Below are positions 1 to 10,053 of a DNA stretch of 24,220 bases, in pieces (position 1 is the first letter of the stretch; every line of letters starts with the position of its first letter). This stretch comes from Tieghemiomyces parasiticus (lineage: Eukaryota > Kickxellomycota > Dimargaritomycetes > Dimargaritales > Dimargaritaceae), in assembly GCA_027575765.1 (NCBI GenBank), contig JANBPT010000746.1, positions 1 through 24,220 of the forward strand, read 5' to 3'. Both the position numbers and the translations under genes were made by a program. The notes beneath the pieces are model-generated. The model saw nothing but the letters and a program-made list of their open reading frames with translations, did not search any database and was not told the origin of the DNA.

Positions 1-126
1 ACCCAGGCCGAGGCTGCCTACTGTTACCAGGCCGTCAATCAACCCTTCGATAAAACCGCTGGGCTGGCCTCCAACCTGAGCGCCGCCGAAATTGCCGCGC
101 TACTAGCCCAACGCTTCGGCTATTGA
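1..126 (+). CDS. C-terminal 41 codons of an unrecognised protein (5' end outside window)
   Basis: Frame 1 is open from the first base and ends in TGA at 124-126, after the residues LLAQRFGY. The visible tail is alanine- and leucine-rich and looks like an amphipathic helical C-terminus (for example LSAAEIAALLAQRF), with GC-rich third positions like the recognised genes here. I see no catalytic motif and do not recognise the family. It is transcribed towards UTP20, so the two genes converge, with about 650 bases between their stop codons. It could be the last exon of a larger gene. Calling it coding rests on composition and the open frame only. Confidence 0.55.
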   Translation, partial: TQAEAAYCYQAVNQPFDKTAGLASNLSAAEIAALLAQRFGY

Positions 127-780
127 CTTATCCACCGCCATTCCCATGCATTTTTCTTCCACAAGCTTATATATTTTGCTCACTGACTCTAGATCTCTGC
201 TCTTCTCGTCACTCACCATACCTTGCTCATCCCTGCTCGCCATACCTGTCGTCCCGGTGCCTCAATCGCGGATATACTGTTCGCCACATGTACATAAGTT
301 CCGTGGACTGTACTTTTAGTAAAATTTGGACGCCATCTCGCGTCCGTTGAGCGAGAGCTATTTCTTGTCAGGGACATACACACCCATTGTAACCAACCGC
401 ATGTGTGCGCCTACTATGGGCGGAGGTCTGCAGGAGTGACTTGATGCACACATACTGGCATCAGGAAATCGGACGGTGGTACCAGACTTGACGTATACCT
501 AGCGGATAACGTCACGTGCCGATCTCAACCGGCTGATGCTACTACTAATGTCAGGCGGTCCAAGGGCCGGAGAGTGTGACACAGGCCAGTCTGAAAGGAT
601 ACAGGACCCGATTTAACAACCTGTCCACAACTATGGACGGTACAATCTACATGAATTTTTTATGCAATAATAGCAGGTTACATTACGGAATCAGCAGGCG
701 GCTAGCACGTCCCCTGTAGGGTAATACAAATGTGACAAAAAAAGCAAGAGAAAAAAATATTGGTAAAAGGGAACTCTGGT
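127..780. other. Convergent 3'-3' intergenic region
   Basis: This stretch lies between the stop of the left-edge gene and the stop of UTP20, so it should hold both 3' UTRs. It is more AT-rich than the flanking coding sequence. T-rich blocks on the UTP20 sense strand (complement of about 735-770) and a run of ATAAAA-like sequence (complement of about 655-670) could serve 3'-end formation, but I cannot assign a poly(A) site. A CACGTG hexamer sits at 513-518. The only open frame of any length, about 75 codons at 123-350, overlaps the stop of the left gene and shows no coding character. Confidence 0.6.
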
Positions 781-3700
781 TCAGGAACGGTTAGAGAGTA
801 GACGTCCGAGAGCCCGACGAAGCTTTTTACTGGACGGGCCGTTCGGGTTCGATTTAAGGGGGTTGTCGGCGGTTACACTGACAGCTGGGTCGGGTACCGA
901 CTCGGCGGCGGTCCCGTTGACCTCGTCTGTCGCGGCTTCGTCTCGGGCCTCGGATTCTGATTCGGGCTCAGGAGTGCGTGGTCGCTTGTTAGACCGGTCC
1001 AATGTGGTAACCTCATGTCCCACACTATCCGCGTCGTCGTCGTCGCTCTCATCTGCTACGCCACTTTCGAGCTGGAAGCCCAGGGCGGCGGCCTTGCGCT
1101 TCCGGTGCACCAGGCGCCAGGCCCCACGACGAGCCCGGCGCTGCTCCCGGCGTTGGTGCTCCACGTGTGCGGCCTGTTCGTACTTGACGGCGCCCGCCCG
1201 CTGCATTACAAACTCTTCCACCTCGCGGGCCAGGGTTGCGAGCGTCTCGTCCGGGTCGGTGACCGTGTTCATGAGTACGGGGACGGTGTAGTGTAGCGTG
1301 GGAGGAATCTCATCCGCGGGGAGTACCGTCAACATGGCGGCGAACCAGCGCAGAGCGTGGGGGCGGCGGCTGACCTCTCCGGTCGCACGTTCGCGGCGGC
1401 ACACGGCGGCCATCTGCGCAAAAAGGTTCAGTACAGCCGTGGACCGGATGGGCGCATCTGCGAACGGATCAGTCGGGGCAGGCTCACGAACGGGAGCGTC
1501 AGGCGTATCGATCTCCTCATCGGAGGAGAAAGGATCGCGGAGGGTGGCGGTCGGTGGTACGTCCATCGGCTCGATATCGCCCCCGTCGGCCTCGGCCACC
1601 ACCAAGACGTGTGGCGTGGCGTGGCGGTGGAAACATTTGCCTACGAAGAACACGTTCTTGACGAGCTGCGTGCCCAGGTCGTCTCCGAAGCTCCGACCGC
1701 TCAACTGCGTGATATGGTGGGCCAGGACCGACCGCAAGGCCTCGGTGGTTAGGTAGTAGGTCCCTGCCGGACGGTCGAGGGTGGGGTCGGGCGACATGGC
1801 GAATGCCTGGCCAAGAAGGCGGGCAGCCGCCAGGCGTACCCAAGCGTGCGGGTAAACCAGATGGGAGATGATAAGGCGCCATAGGGCCGTTACTTGGGGC
1901 GTGGCGGCGGTAAGGGCAGCTGGGTGGTGCACGAACAGTTTGGCTAGGGTGATCAAACTCAGATACCCGGACTCCCACTGAAGCCAGCCAGCGGCCCCGC
2001 CGTGGTGGGAGGTATCAGGCATTTCGGCGTCGCCGTCGCTAATCAGGGCGGCCACGGCGTCCTGCTGGGCGGCGGGTCGCGTGCGCCAAAGGAGTTCAGA
2101 CGTGACCAGGCCGCGATGGGCGTGCGAAAGAACGTCTGAAACGGCTCCGGGCAGCCCACCTGCCTGGTTCTCGTCTTCGGCCTCCGCCCGGGCGTCGAGA
2201 AGGAGACCGTACATCTGCACCGAGGCACGGGCCAAGCGGAGAGGCCGGACGAGGGCTGGGCTGAGCAGGCCACTGCGCCGGTCGGGCCGAGGCAGGGTCT
2301 TGGACGCGGCCACAACGGGTTCGGCGCTGAGCTCCTCCTCGAAATCGGCCACGAGGTCCTGTCGATGGAGGCTAATGCTCAAGCGCGCCACAACGGGGGC
2401 GCCGCCTTTAGCCCAGTGGTCCAGCATGCGCAGGGCGGTACCCAGGTGGGAAGGTTCCAGGCGCGCGCCCAGACGCGTGAGAACAACACCGGCCATGCCG
2501 CGGCAAGAGGCAGCGTCGTCATTAATAAGCACGTTGGCCAGGCCCAGAAACAGCACAGCGTGGCCTTGGGCGAGCAGGGTCGGCGGAAGCCGGCGTACTA
2601 GGTCGTGGGTGAGTTCCAGGGCGGAGGTGCGGCCGGCTTCCAGGCGGTAGTCGAGGCCGGACAGGAGCAGGTCCAGGTGGGCGCGCCAACGGTCAGCCCC
2701 CATCGGGTAGTGCAGAAGGAAGTGCAGGTAGGCCTGGCGGCAACGGGACCGCAGATCACCGTCGTGGCTAGTGACGAGCAGACGTCCAGCCTTGTCCATG
2801 ACGTCGTAGAGCTCGGCGGCCAGGAGGCGGCGTTTCAACACGACCCACAGCAGTGCAAAGTACGCCTTGGCGTCCGCTTGGCGATCTAGTTCTGCGCTCA
2901 CGAAGCTAAGCAGGGCTCCCAGCTGGTTGCCACTCAGGCTCAGGTCGCGGTGAGTCGTCAGCGTTGCCTGCAGCGTTTCCGCGCAGGCGCGCAGCAGCTG
3001 GAGCTGCGACGACCCGGCCGTGCGGATCAGGTCAAGGAGGCGGGCAACCAGAAGATCAGCAGTGTCACCGAAAGTAGGCAGCGGGTAGGCCACCAAGTGC
3101 CGAAAAGCCTCCACCGCCGCGGCCACGACCGGCGGGTAAGTTGAATAAAGACAGTTTCCCAGGAGGTCGACGAAGGGATCGAGCCGGCCCAAGGTGTCGC
3201 GGTCAGCCTCCGCAGGCCGGAAGCGGTGACGCAGGGCCCGCGAGAACAAGCGCAGTCCAAGGACCACGAATCGATATACGTTGCCCGAGAAATGATCAGT
3301 CTCGCCCTGGACGGCGGCGCGGTTTGCGTAGACTGTGTGGATAGTGTCACCGGCCACGATGGGGATTAGACGCCAGCCGTGGCCGCGGGTGTCGTCGTGG
3401 ATCTTGACCATCCCGGGACCCCGCGCGCGGGGTGCGGTGGTCAAGGCGAGGTGACGGCCGATCAGCCCGTGGCACAGTACCAACAGCTCAAAGGTATCCG
3501 GGTCGCGGTTGGCCGCTAGGCCCTTGGCCACGGCGTCCAGGCCAGTGTCGACGACGGACATCGTGGCGGTGGAGTCGGTCCCGGCCATGGCAGTGCGGAA
3601 CGGGGCAAGGAGCCGACCAGACTTGGCGAATGACACATGCTGGGCCAGCATTTTAAGGGTGCCTAGGCCCTTACCGGTGGCCATGGCCTCGCGCACGTCG

Positions 3701-6700
3701 CGGCGGATCCGGGTGGTGAGCATCTCTCCGCGCTCGTGGGTGGGGAAGAGTTCGCGGGCAGCAATTCCGAGGGCTAATTCGAGACTGGGGTCGAGTACCC
3801 CCACCGGTGGGTCAGGCATACTCACGGTGTGGGCCAGTACGGCATTGGTAGTGAAGTTGAGGATAGCCAGCTTCACGCCTCCCTTGCGGGTGGCTGACCG
3901 CAGCTCCTCAAGCACGAAAGGGAGGTAGCTGGGCCCAAGTTCGCTAACGGCCCTTTCCAAGGTGCGACGGGCGACGTCGCGCACCTCCTGTTCCTTCTTG
4001 TTGGAGAGTAAACTGGCCATGGTGGTAATGAGCCCGCCCAGATGGGGCCGGCTAGAGCGAAGAGGCAGGCGCAGCAAGATCGTGATGAGTGGGCCTGCCA
4101 GGCGCACACGGTCAGCGGGCGGGTAGGATTTGTGGTCGACGAGCGGCGTCTTAAGAGCAGGCAAAACATCCGCGAGGACGGACTCGTGGATGGCGTGCGA
4201 CGTCCGAACTCGGGACTGAAGATCGGTCGGCGATTCCACGGCCATGTCATTATCCATCGCGTCACTCCCGTCGTCGTCGTCGTCGTCGTCGGATTCTGAA
4301 TCGCTACCGTCCTGGCGATCGGCCAAAACTGGATGGCCGGCCGTGGCGTTGTCGGCTGTGGTCGGTTGGGGGATAGGGCCCGAGCTCGATACCGCTGTAG
4401 GTAGTAAATCGGTATGGTTCACCCATAGCTGCGCGTCGAACGGGAATGCGCTGGCCACGGCGACCAGAGCGGCGACGGCGTGAACGTCCAGGCGGCCGGC
4501 GTTCGAACGTGTCAGCTCCTTTACCAGGCGCAGCAACTGGCGACGGTAGGCCGGCCAGGACAGCCCCGCGACGGCTGCGGAAAGAACGGCCACTGCCGCA
4601 CGGCGAACCGAGGGATCTACATCCGCATCGGAACCCAGGATTAGGGGGTTGATCGCGGGGAAGATCAGATCGCGATAGGTCCCCTCGGGTACGGCGCTTC
4701 CGGCATGGAGTATACGGTCAGTCAGAGCGTTCAGGGCTGCCACTTGGCGTTCGGATCGGACGTGGAGTACGTCGGTGAGGCCGTGACCGCCATTGCTCCG
4801 GTCGCCGCCCAGCAGAGGTGCCAGGCCAAAAAGCTGGCCCACCCGCGGGTAGGTCCTGGCCATTGCCACCAAAAGGCTCAGCCAGACGCTGCGTAGGGTG
4901 GGATCCGGGGAGGCCAGCCCGCGGCGGGCACGGACATACATGGCGTCCAGGGACTGACAGAAGCCGATAGACAGCGGGTCATTATGGCGTTTGGTGATGG
5001 GGTCCCACTCGCTCACATCCTGGAGGAAGCGGGTCAGGGCCTGCATCGCGCCGGCGCGCAAGGAGGGTGCCTCCGGCGTCTCGAAGTCGCCCACCAGAGC
5101 CAATAGGTTATAGACCAGTGGCAGCCAGTCCCGGCCGGTGAGCGTAGCGCGTGCCACTGATGCGGCGGCATCGGGCTCGGCCAGAGTGGTCAGGGCCTGG
5201 ATTCGGCGAGCAACGTCTGGACGGAGGTCGCGGGTAGACGGTTCGGCGTCCAGCACGGCATTAAGATCGGCCACTAGGGGGACGCTCACGACGAGCTGGC
5301 CCGAGGGCCGAACCACCACGGCCAGTTGCTTCAGGAGTTCCACCACCTGCTGGCGCGCGCGCAGAGGGTGTAGCACATCAAACAGCTGGCATACAAACTG
5401 GAAGTAGCGGAGGAAGCCCGGGTGCGCGAACCCGGTGCTAAGGGGCCCGTTCAAAAGGACGGGCAGTACCGCGTTGAATACCGACAGGACCTGCATCTTG
5501 ATGGGCAGGCCCGCAGCTGCGGTAGGTAGGCGAATCACCGGCAGCAGGAGATCGAGCAGGCGCGCCAGAGAAGTGGGGCCCGTCACGTGCGGTGCGCACC
5601 GAGTCAGCAGCGTAAGCAGGCGCCGGGCCATCAGGGTAGCAGCGGGGGGGCCACGGAACTGCTGACGGCCGAGTAGGTGGCCGATACTGTCTAGGACGAC
5701 GTCCGCGTGGTCTGCGATCAGACGTTTGGCCACGGTCGTAGCGGCCCCTTCAGTTACGTCGGTATTGGCGTACTCAACCACTTGCTCCATCATTGTGACT
5801 ACGATCTCGGTGACCGCCCGGGCGGCCTGCGGGGTCCGTAGGAGGCCGAGAACAGCCGGAAAGGCGGCCGGGTCGTACGTGGCCAGGTAGGTGAGGTAGG
5901 CCGGGCGGGTGGTCCAGGCGGCCAGCAAGGTCAGCAGCGCTGAAGGGGCCTGGTGGTTCTCGGCGGCGAACGAAGGGAGTCGCGGGGTAACCGCCCAGGC
6001 CACGAGGTGTGGCAGAAACGGGGTCAAGTCAATGGTGGCGGGGACGCCGCCTTGAAACAGGGCGACGAGTAGTCGGAGGACCAGACCTCGGTTGTGGCGG
6101 AGGTCACGCGGACGTAGGGCGGCGGGAGTACGGCGGCGGCGACGAGTCGGTGCTTGGCCGGTTAAGGTGGCGTCGGTCGAGTCGAGCTGGGCGTTGGCCC
6201 CGTCCTCCTCTTCCTCCTCCGCCTCTTCGCCCTGACTTTCCTCGTCACTGTGATCACTAGTCTTGACAGCGTTTACGATTCCTTCGTCTCCCACATCCCC
6301 ATCGTCACTCTGGTGGTCGTCGTCGACATGATCCTCCTCATCGCTGCTCTGCTCGACGAGCTGGAATCCGCGCCTCTGGAGATCCTGCTGAATTTCGCGC
6401 TCCAGGCCAACCAGGATATTCAGGGCGACCGAGAGAAGCTGCGGGGCGAACGGTGACAGGGCGACGCCAAAGTGCTGGACAAGCTCCAGCGCCAGGGTCA
6501 AAAAGTGCTGGGTGGGACCACCTCCGACTGCCGCGAGTAGATCAGCCCCCGGCGGCACGTGGAACTGACCGGCCCGATCGTACGGAATGGGGAACGGCAG
6601 CGACTCGTCGTTGGCCGCCCTGCCTGTCGCCGCGAGTAGAGTAGGTCGGAACGGCGCCAAGAGCAGGTCGAAGAAGAGCTGGGCCTCCGAGGGGCCCACG

Positions 6701-9700
6701 CGTGTCAGGGCCACAAAGGCGGCCTGCTGACGGGACACGCGGTCCGTGTTAGTGCGGAACCGGCCGCTGGTGTCATTGATGCGGCCAAAGAGCAGGCGGA
6801 GAACGAGGTTGATCACCTCGGGGCGGGCCGATGCGGGTTCCAACGCACCAGGGGCCAGCGGGAAGCGGGAGAGTTCCTCACGACAACGGGTGGGGGCCAG
6901 CATGCGGCGGAAGGCGGCGCGGAAGAGGGCCAGGTCAGAGGCCGGCCGCCAGACCAACACACACCCTATGCTAAGCTCCTGCAGGGACGCGTCAGTCGAG
7001 GACACTAGGTTAAGGAAAGCCGGTAGAAGGTAGGGCAGGGCCGTGGGTAGGGGATTACCGGCTTCGGCACGGGAGAGAAGTAGCAGGCACTGCGTGAGCT
7101 GGAACTGTTTGAGGCTGCGGTTGCCAACCAAGCGGGAGTACGCGGGCGAGGCCCGGCGTGGATACGCCACGTCAAGGGCATCGGCAGCTCGCAGCAGATC
7201 AGTGACTAGGGCAGCGAGGGAGGTGCCGTCGGGAAGGGTAGGCTCGGAAGGCAGGGTGCGCAGGGCGATGGGGAAGCGGTCGCGCAGGAAGGCGGCCACG
7301 AGCTGGCCATATACAGTGGGGTCACGGGCCAAGAGGCGGGGACCGGCGACCGCCACGACAGCGTAAACCTGACGGACCAGGTGCACGAGATCGACCCGCT
7401 CAAACGTGAACCCGGTCAGGCGGATGAAGGCGGACAGCGACACATCACGGGTGTCCGTGATCAGACAGTACTGGCGTTCCAAGACCGCGGCGACCTGCCG
7501 GCGGCGGTTGTCGTCAGTGCGAACGCCGGCCTTGACGGTGGCCAGACGCTGGAATCCCGCCGTGGGGTCCGTCACTTGCTTCATGAGGTTGAAGTGAGCA
7601 TTCATCACGGGCTTAGTTGGTCGGGTCGATCCTAGCGGGGCACGGCCGTCGTAGGCCAACAGTCGGTCCAATAGCAGGCGCCAAACCCGCGGCCCCTGGG
7701 CGACGGCCAGTTCTCTGAGCACTGCGGCGACGGCCTCCCACACCGGTTTCAAATTTATAGCAAGATTGCCCAGGCAGATCTGCGGGAGTACCTCGAGGTA
7801 AGTCACAGGCACGCGCCGGGTGGTGTAAGGCACAGACAGTCGGCGCAGGGCGGCCAGGCGATCACGGTAATTCTCGAATGTGGGTTCTATATCCTCCATG
7901 GCTAGTGCGAGCTGAAACACAGGGCAGGGTTCCGCCGGGTCGTTGGGGCGAGTAGACAGAGCTGGCAAAGGCTGAAATCGGCTCAGAACGCCAAGGGTGC
8001 TGCGACGTACATCGGCGTGGGGGGACGCGAGGTTCGGTAGCAGGGCCGGAAGGGCCCGGGCCAGGTGATCACTGGTGAGCACGGCCGGGTCGAGCTGGGC
8101 GGCGTATTCCCCGAAGGCGGTTAGCACGGCTGGGTTGGTGGTATGCACCAGTAGAAAGTGATCAAAGTGGTCAGGCCAGGCTGCCTCCAGGGTTGCGGTG
8201 TAGCGAGCGGGGTCGAGGGCTTGGAAGGCCAGGCGGGAGCGCACCGCTGTACCTAGGACGCAGGCGAGTGCAAACCCCGGACCGTCCACGACCGGGATGC
8301 CCGATGTAGTGAGGTGATCGGTAAGCGCCTGGGCGAACCGATCGAGGGTGACAATGGCCGTTTCGGATGGCAGGTAGAGGCGTGGTAGGAGCGCCAGAAT
8401 GGTGCACACGGCCAGGTGATCATTGTCACCCTCGATCTCTTCCAGCGCATCGCCAGACGCTGTCTCGGATCCCAGCAGTTGCCCCAGCCGAGCCCAATCG
8501 ATAGGCTGGGCGAGACGATCCAGCAGCGCCGTAGGGAATTCACCCCCGGGAAACACGAGTTGGCCGGTAGGGGAGCGGTAAGGGGCCGCGGCCCCGCCTA
8601 GCACGGCCAGAGCCGAGTCCAGGAGACCGTCGGCCTGGAGTAACCGATCCCAGAAGGCCGCGAAGATAGCCACATGTCCGGCGGCCGTGGAGTGGGCCTT
8701 CGTATACGCAACCAGGCGTGGTAGCAGAAGGGGTACCCAGTGGGACCAATTGAGGTCTAACAAGCGCTGAGCCAGGGGCAGGACAGCCGCCGGCGGGGCT
8801 TGGGCAAACAGCGGGGCCAACCACGCGCGATCCAGCGTCAAGGCCACGTCGAGTGGAGCGGCTGCGAGGAGGGTTAAACCAAGGTCAGTGATGGCGGTGG
8901 TTAGGGATTGACTCTCGGCGGCGAGGGTCGTGGTAGTGAGGCTTGCCAAGGGAGTAAAGGCCTGGGCCAAGGCAGCGAGGTCCGTCAGCAGCTCACCGCC
9001 GCGCAGACCGGCGAGGGTGGTCAACAGGGCCAGGATTGGCAGCTGGGCGGCCGCACCGGTGGCCCGTTGTAACCCGCGGACCAGAGTGGATTCAACAAAT
9101 GTGACATCATCCGCAACCATATTCAGCATCAACATGCGTAGCAGGTGGTCCACGATAACCGTGGCCGGATCGATCATCACCGCGTTGTCGGCCGACAGGT
9201 CGGCAGCAGCCGGGGCTTCACCCTCGGCCTTATCAGCAACTTTGTCCGGGTGGCCCAGGGCGCCAATCAGTTCGGTCCACAGGGGCAGAGCCCGGGAGTG
9301 GGTACGGCCTTCGGAACTCTTCATGGCTTCGTAAAACATTAGGGCCAGTCCTTCGGCATAAGTTGGATTCGGCCGGGCGCGATACCGGGCCAGGATGAAT
9401 GGGATGGTGATGCGCAGGCGGGATCGAGGACACTTGCGCAGCAGGTAGGCGCACGACTCGGCGGCGAAGCGGCGCACGTGTGGCTTATGGCGGGTCGCAC
9501 CGAGTAGCGACTCCATACCCCGGAAGGACGGCCGTAGGTCCGGGGTTAGGAAGGGGAGCAGATGCTTGAAGAGGAGGGTGAGCGTGCGGAAGGTGCCCTC
9601 GACGGTGGCAGCATGTTCGAACCGAGCCAGCGGGCCTAGGGCCTGCACCACCGGCTCGAGGTGCGGTAGAAATTCCTCAAGGAGGTCACGGGCCAGGACG

Positions 9701-10053
9701 GCGATCAGGTCCAAGAGGGCTGGGGCGCTGTGTGGAGTGGACACCTGCAGGTGTTCCAAAAGCAAACTGACGACGGCGTCGCGATGGAAGAGCAGGGCCG
9801 GCAGCGAGCCGCATAGCGGAGTGACGGCGCGTACAAACCGGGTGAAGGGGATTGAGCAGTTTAGTTCCGTCCAGGCGGCCAAAGCCTCCTGAAAGTAAGA
9901 ACCTTGTACTTCGGGCTCATCCAGGTGGCGCACCAGGCGCCGGGTGACATTGATCTCGGTGGCATCAAGACGGGCGCGGAACGAGGTAAACTTGTGGCGC
10001 AACTTGCCCGACGGGGTGATTGTGGCCACCTTGAGGGATTCTGTGAAGGCCAT
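781..10053 (-). CDS. UTP20: UTP20, giant HEAT-repeat component of the SSU processome
   Basis: A single uninterrupted frame of 3090 residues. Utp20 (human DRIM) is a nucleolar alpha-helical HEAT-repeat scaffold associated with the U3 snoRNP/90S particle and needed for 18S rRNA processing. The N-terminus has the family pattern: a KFTSFRARLDATEINVTRRL-like opening, then an ALAAWTELNCSIPFTRFVRAV block and LPALLFHRDAVVSLLLEHL. Leucine-rich helical repeats fill the rest. Acidic low-complexity inserts lie at about residues 1230-1285 and 1912-1932. A strongly basic stretch (about 2960-3000, RREQRRARRG and HRKRK) and a lysine/arginine tail look like nucleolar localisation segments. Length exceeds yeast (about 2490) and human (about 2785), largely through these inserts. 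The ATG is in GACATGG context, with an in-frame TGA nine codons upstream. No intron is needed. Confidence 0.95.
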   Translation of the reverse strand: MAFTESLKVATITPSGKLRHKFTSFRARLDATEINVTRRLVRHLDEPEVQGSYFQEALAAWTELNCSIPFTRFVRAVTPLCGSLPALLFHRDAVVSLLLEHLQVSTPHSAPALLDLIAVLARDLLEEFLPHLEPVVQALGPLARFEHAATVEGTFRTLTLLFKHLLPFLTPDLRPSFRGMESLLGATRHKPHVRRFAAESCAYLLRKCPRSRLRITIPFILARYRARPNPTYAEGLALMFYEAMKSSEGRTHSRALPLWTELIGALGHPDKVADKAEGEAPAAADLSADNAVMIDPATVIVDHLLRMLMLNMVADDVTFVESTLVRGLQRATGAAAQLPILALLTTLAGLRGGELLTDLAALAQAFTPLASLTTTTLAAESQSLTTAITDLGLTLLAAAPLDVALTLDRAWLAPLFAQAPPAAVLPLAQRLLDLNWSHWVPLLLPRLVAYTKAHSTAAGHVAIFAAFWDRLLQADGLLDSALAVLGGAAAPYRSPTGQLVFPGGEFPTALLDRLAQPIDWARLGQLLGSETASGDALEEIEGDNDHLAVCTILALLPRLYLPSETAIVTLDRFAQALTDHLTTSGIPVVDGPGFALACVLGTAVRSRLAFQALDPARYTATLEAAWPDHFDHFLLVHTTNPAVLTAFGEYAAQLDPAVLTSDHLARALPALLPNLASPHADVRRSTLGVLSRFQPLPALSTRPNDPAEPCPVFQLALAMEDIEPTFENYRDRLAALRRLSVPYTTRRVPVTYLEVLPQICLGNLAINLKPVWEAVAAVLRELAVAQGPRVWRLLLDRLLAYDGRAPLGSTRPTKPVMNAHFNLMKQVTDPTAGFQRLATVKAGVRTDDNRRRQVAAVLERQYCLITDTRDVSLSAFIRLTGFTFERVDLVHLVRQVYAVVAVAGPRLLARDPTVYGQLVAAFLRDRFPIALRTLPSEPTLPDGTSLAALVTDLLRAADALDVAYPRRASPAYSRLVGNRSLKQFQLTQCLLLLSRAEAGNPLPTALPYLLPAFLNLVSSTDASLQELSIGCVLVWRPASDLALFRAAFRRMLAPTRCREELSRFPLAPGALEPASARPEVINLVLRLLFGRINDTSGRFRTNTDRVSRQQAAFVALTRVGPSEAQLFFDLLLAPFRPTLLAATGRAANDESLPFPIPYDRAGQFHVPPGADLLAAVGGGPTQHFLTLALELVQHFGVALSPFAPQLLSVALNILVGLEREIQQDLQRRGFQLVEQSSDEEDHVDDDHQSDDGDVGDEGIVNAVKTSDHSDEESQGEEAEEEEEDGANAQLDSTDATLTGQAPTRRRRRTPAALRPRDLRHNRGLVLRLLVALFQGGVPATIDLTPFLPHLVAWAVTPRLPSFAAENHQAPSALLTLLAAWTTRPAYLTYLATYDPAAFPAVLGLLRTPQAARAVTEIVVTMMEQVVEYANTDVTEGAATTVAKRLIADHADVVLDSIGHLLGRQQFRGPPAATLMARRLLTLLTRCAPHVTGPTSLARLLDLLLPVIRLPTAAAGLPIKMQVLSVFNAVLPVLLNGPLSTGFAHPGFLRYFQFVCQLFDVLHPLRARQQVVELLKQLAVVVRPSGQLVVSVPLVADLNAVLDAEPSTRDLRPDVARRIQALTTLAEPDAAASVARATLTGRDWLPLVYNLLALVGDFETPEAPSLRAGAMQALTRFLQDVSEWDPITKRHNDPLSIGFCQSLDAMYVRARRGLASPDPTLRSVWLSLLVAMARTYPRVGQLFGLAPLLGGDRSNGGHGLTDVLHVRSERQVAALNALTDRILHAGSAVPEGTYRDLIFPAINPLILGSDADVDPSVRRAAVAVLSAAVAGLSWPAYRRQLLRLVKELTRSNAGRLDVHAVAALVAVASAFPFDAQLWVNHTDLLPTAVSSSGPIPQPTTADNATAGHPVLADRQDGSDSESDDDDDDDGSDAMDNDMAVESPTDLQSRVRTSHAIHESVLADVLPALKTPLVDHKSYPPADRVRLAGPLITILLRLPLRSSRPHLGGLITTMASLLSNKKEQEVRDVARRTLERAVSELGPSYLPFVLEELRSATRKGGVKLAILNFTTNAVLAHTVSMPDPPVGVLDPSLELALGIAARELFPTHERGEMLTTRIRRDVREAMATGKGLGTLKMLAQHVSFAKSGRLLAPFRTAMAGTDSTATMSVVDTGLDAVAKGLAANRDPDTFELLVLCHGLIGRHLALTTAPRARGPGMVKIHDDTRGHGWRLIPIVAGDTIHTVYANRAAVQGETDHFSGNVYRFVVLGLRLFSRALRHRFRPAEADRDTLGRLDPFVDLLGNCLYSTYPPVVAAAVEAFRHLVAYPLPTFGDTADLLVARLLDLIRTAGSSQLQLLRACAETLQATLTTHRDLSLSGNQLGALLSFVSAELDRQADAKAYFALLWVVLKRRLLAAELYDVMDKAGRLLVTSHDGDLRSRCRQAYLHFLLHYPMGADRWRAHLDLLLSGLDYRLEAGRTSALELTHDLVRRLPPTLLAQGHAVLFLGLANVLINDDAASCRGMAGVVLTRLGARLEPSHLGTALRMLDHWAKGGAPVVARLSISLHRQDLVADFEEELSAEPVVAASKTLPRPDRRSGLLSPALVRPLRLARASVQMYGLLLDARAEAEDENQAGGLPGAVSDVLSHAHRGLVTSELLWRTRPAAQQDAVAALISDGDAEMPDTSHHGGAAGWLQWESGYLSLITLAKLFVHHPAALTAATPQVTALWRLIISHLVYPHAWVRLAAARLLGQAFAMSPDPTLDRPAGTYYLTTEALRSVLAHHITQLSGRSFGDDLGTQLVKNVFFVGKCFHRHATPHVLVVAEADGGDIEPMDVPPTATLRDPFSSDEEIDTPDAPVREPAPTDPFADAPIRSTAVLNLFAQMAAVCRRERATGEVSRRPHALRWFAAMLTVLPADEIPPTLHYTVPVLMNTVTDPDETLATLAREVEEFVMQRAGAVKYEQAAHVEHQRREQRRARRGAWRLVHRKRKAAALGFQLESGVADESDDDDADSVGHEVTTLDRSNKRPRTPEPESESEARDEAATDEVNGTAAESVPDPAVSVTADNPLKSNPNGPSSKKLRRALGRLLSNRS

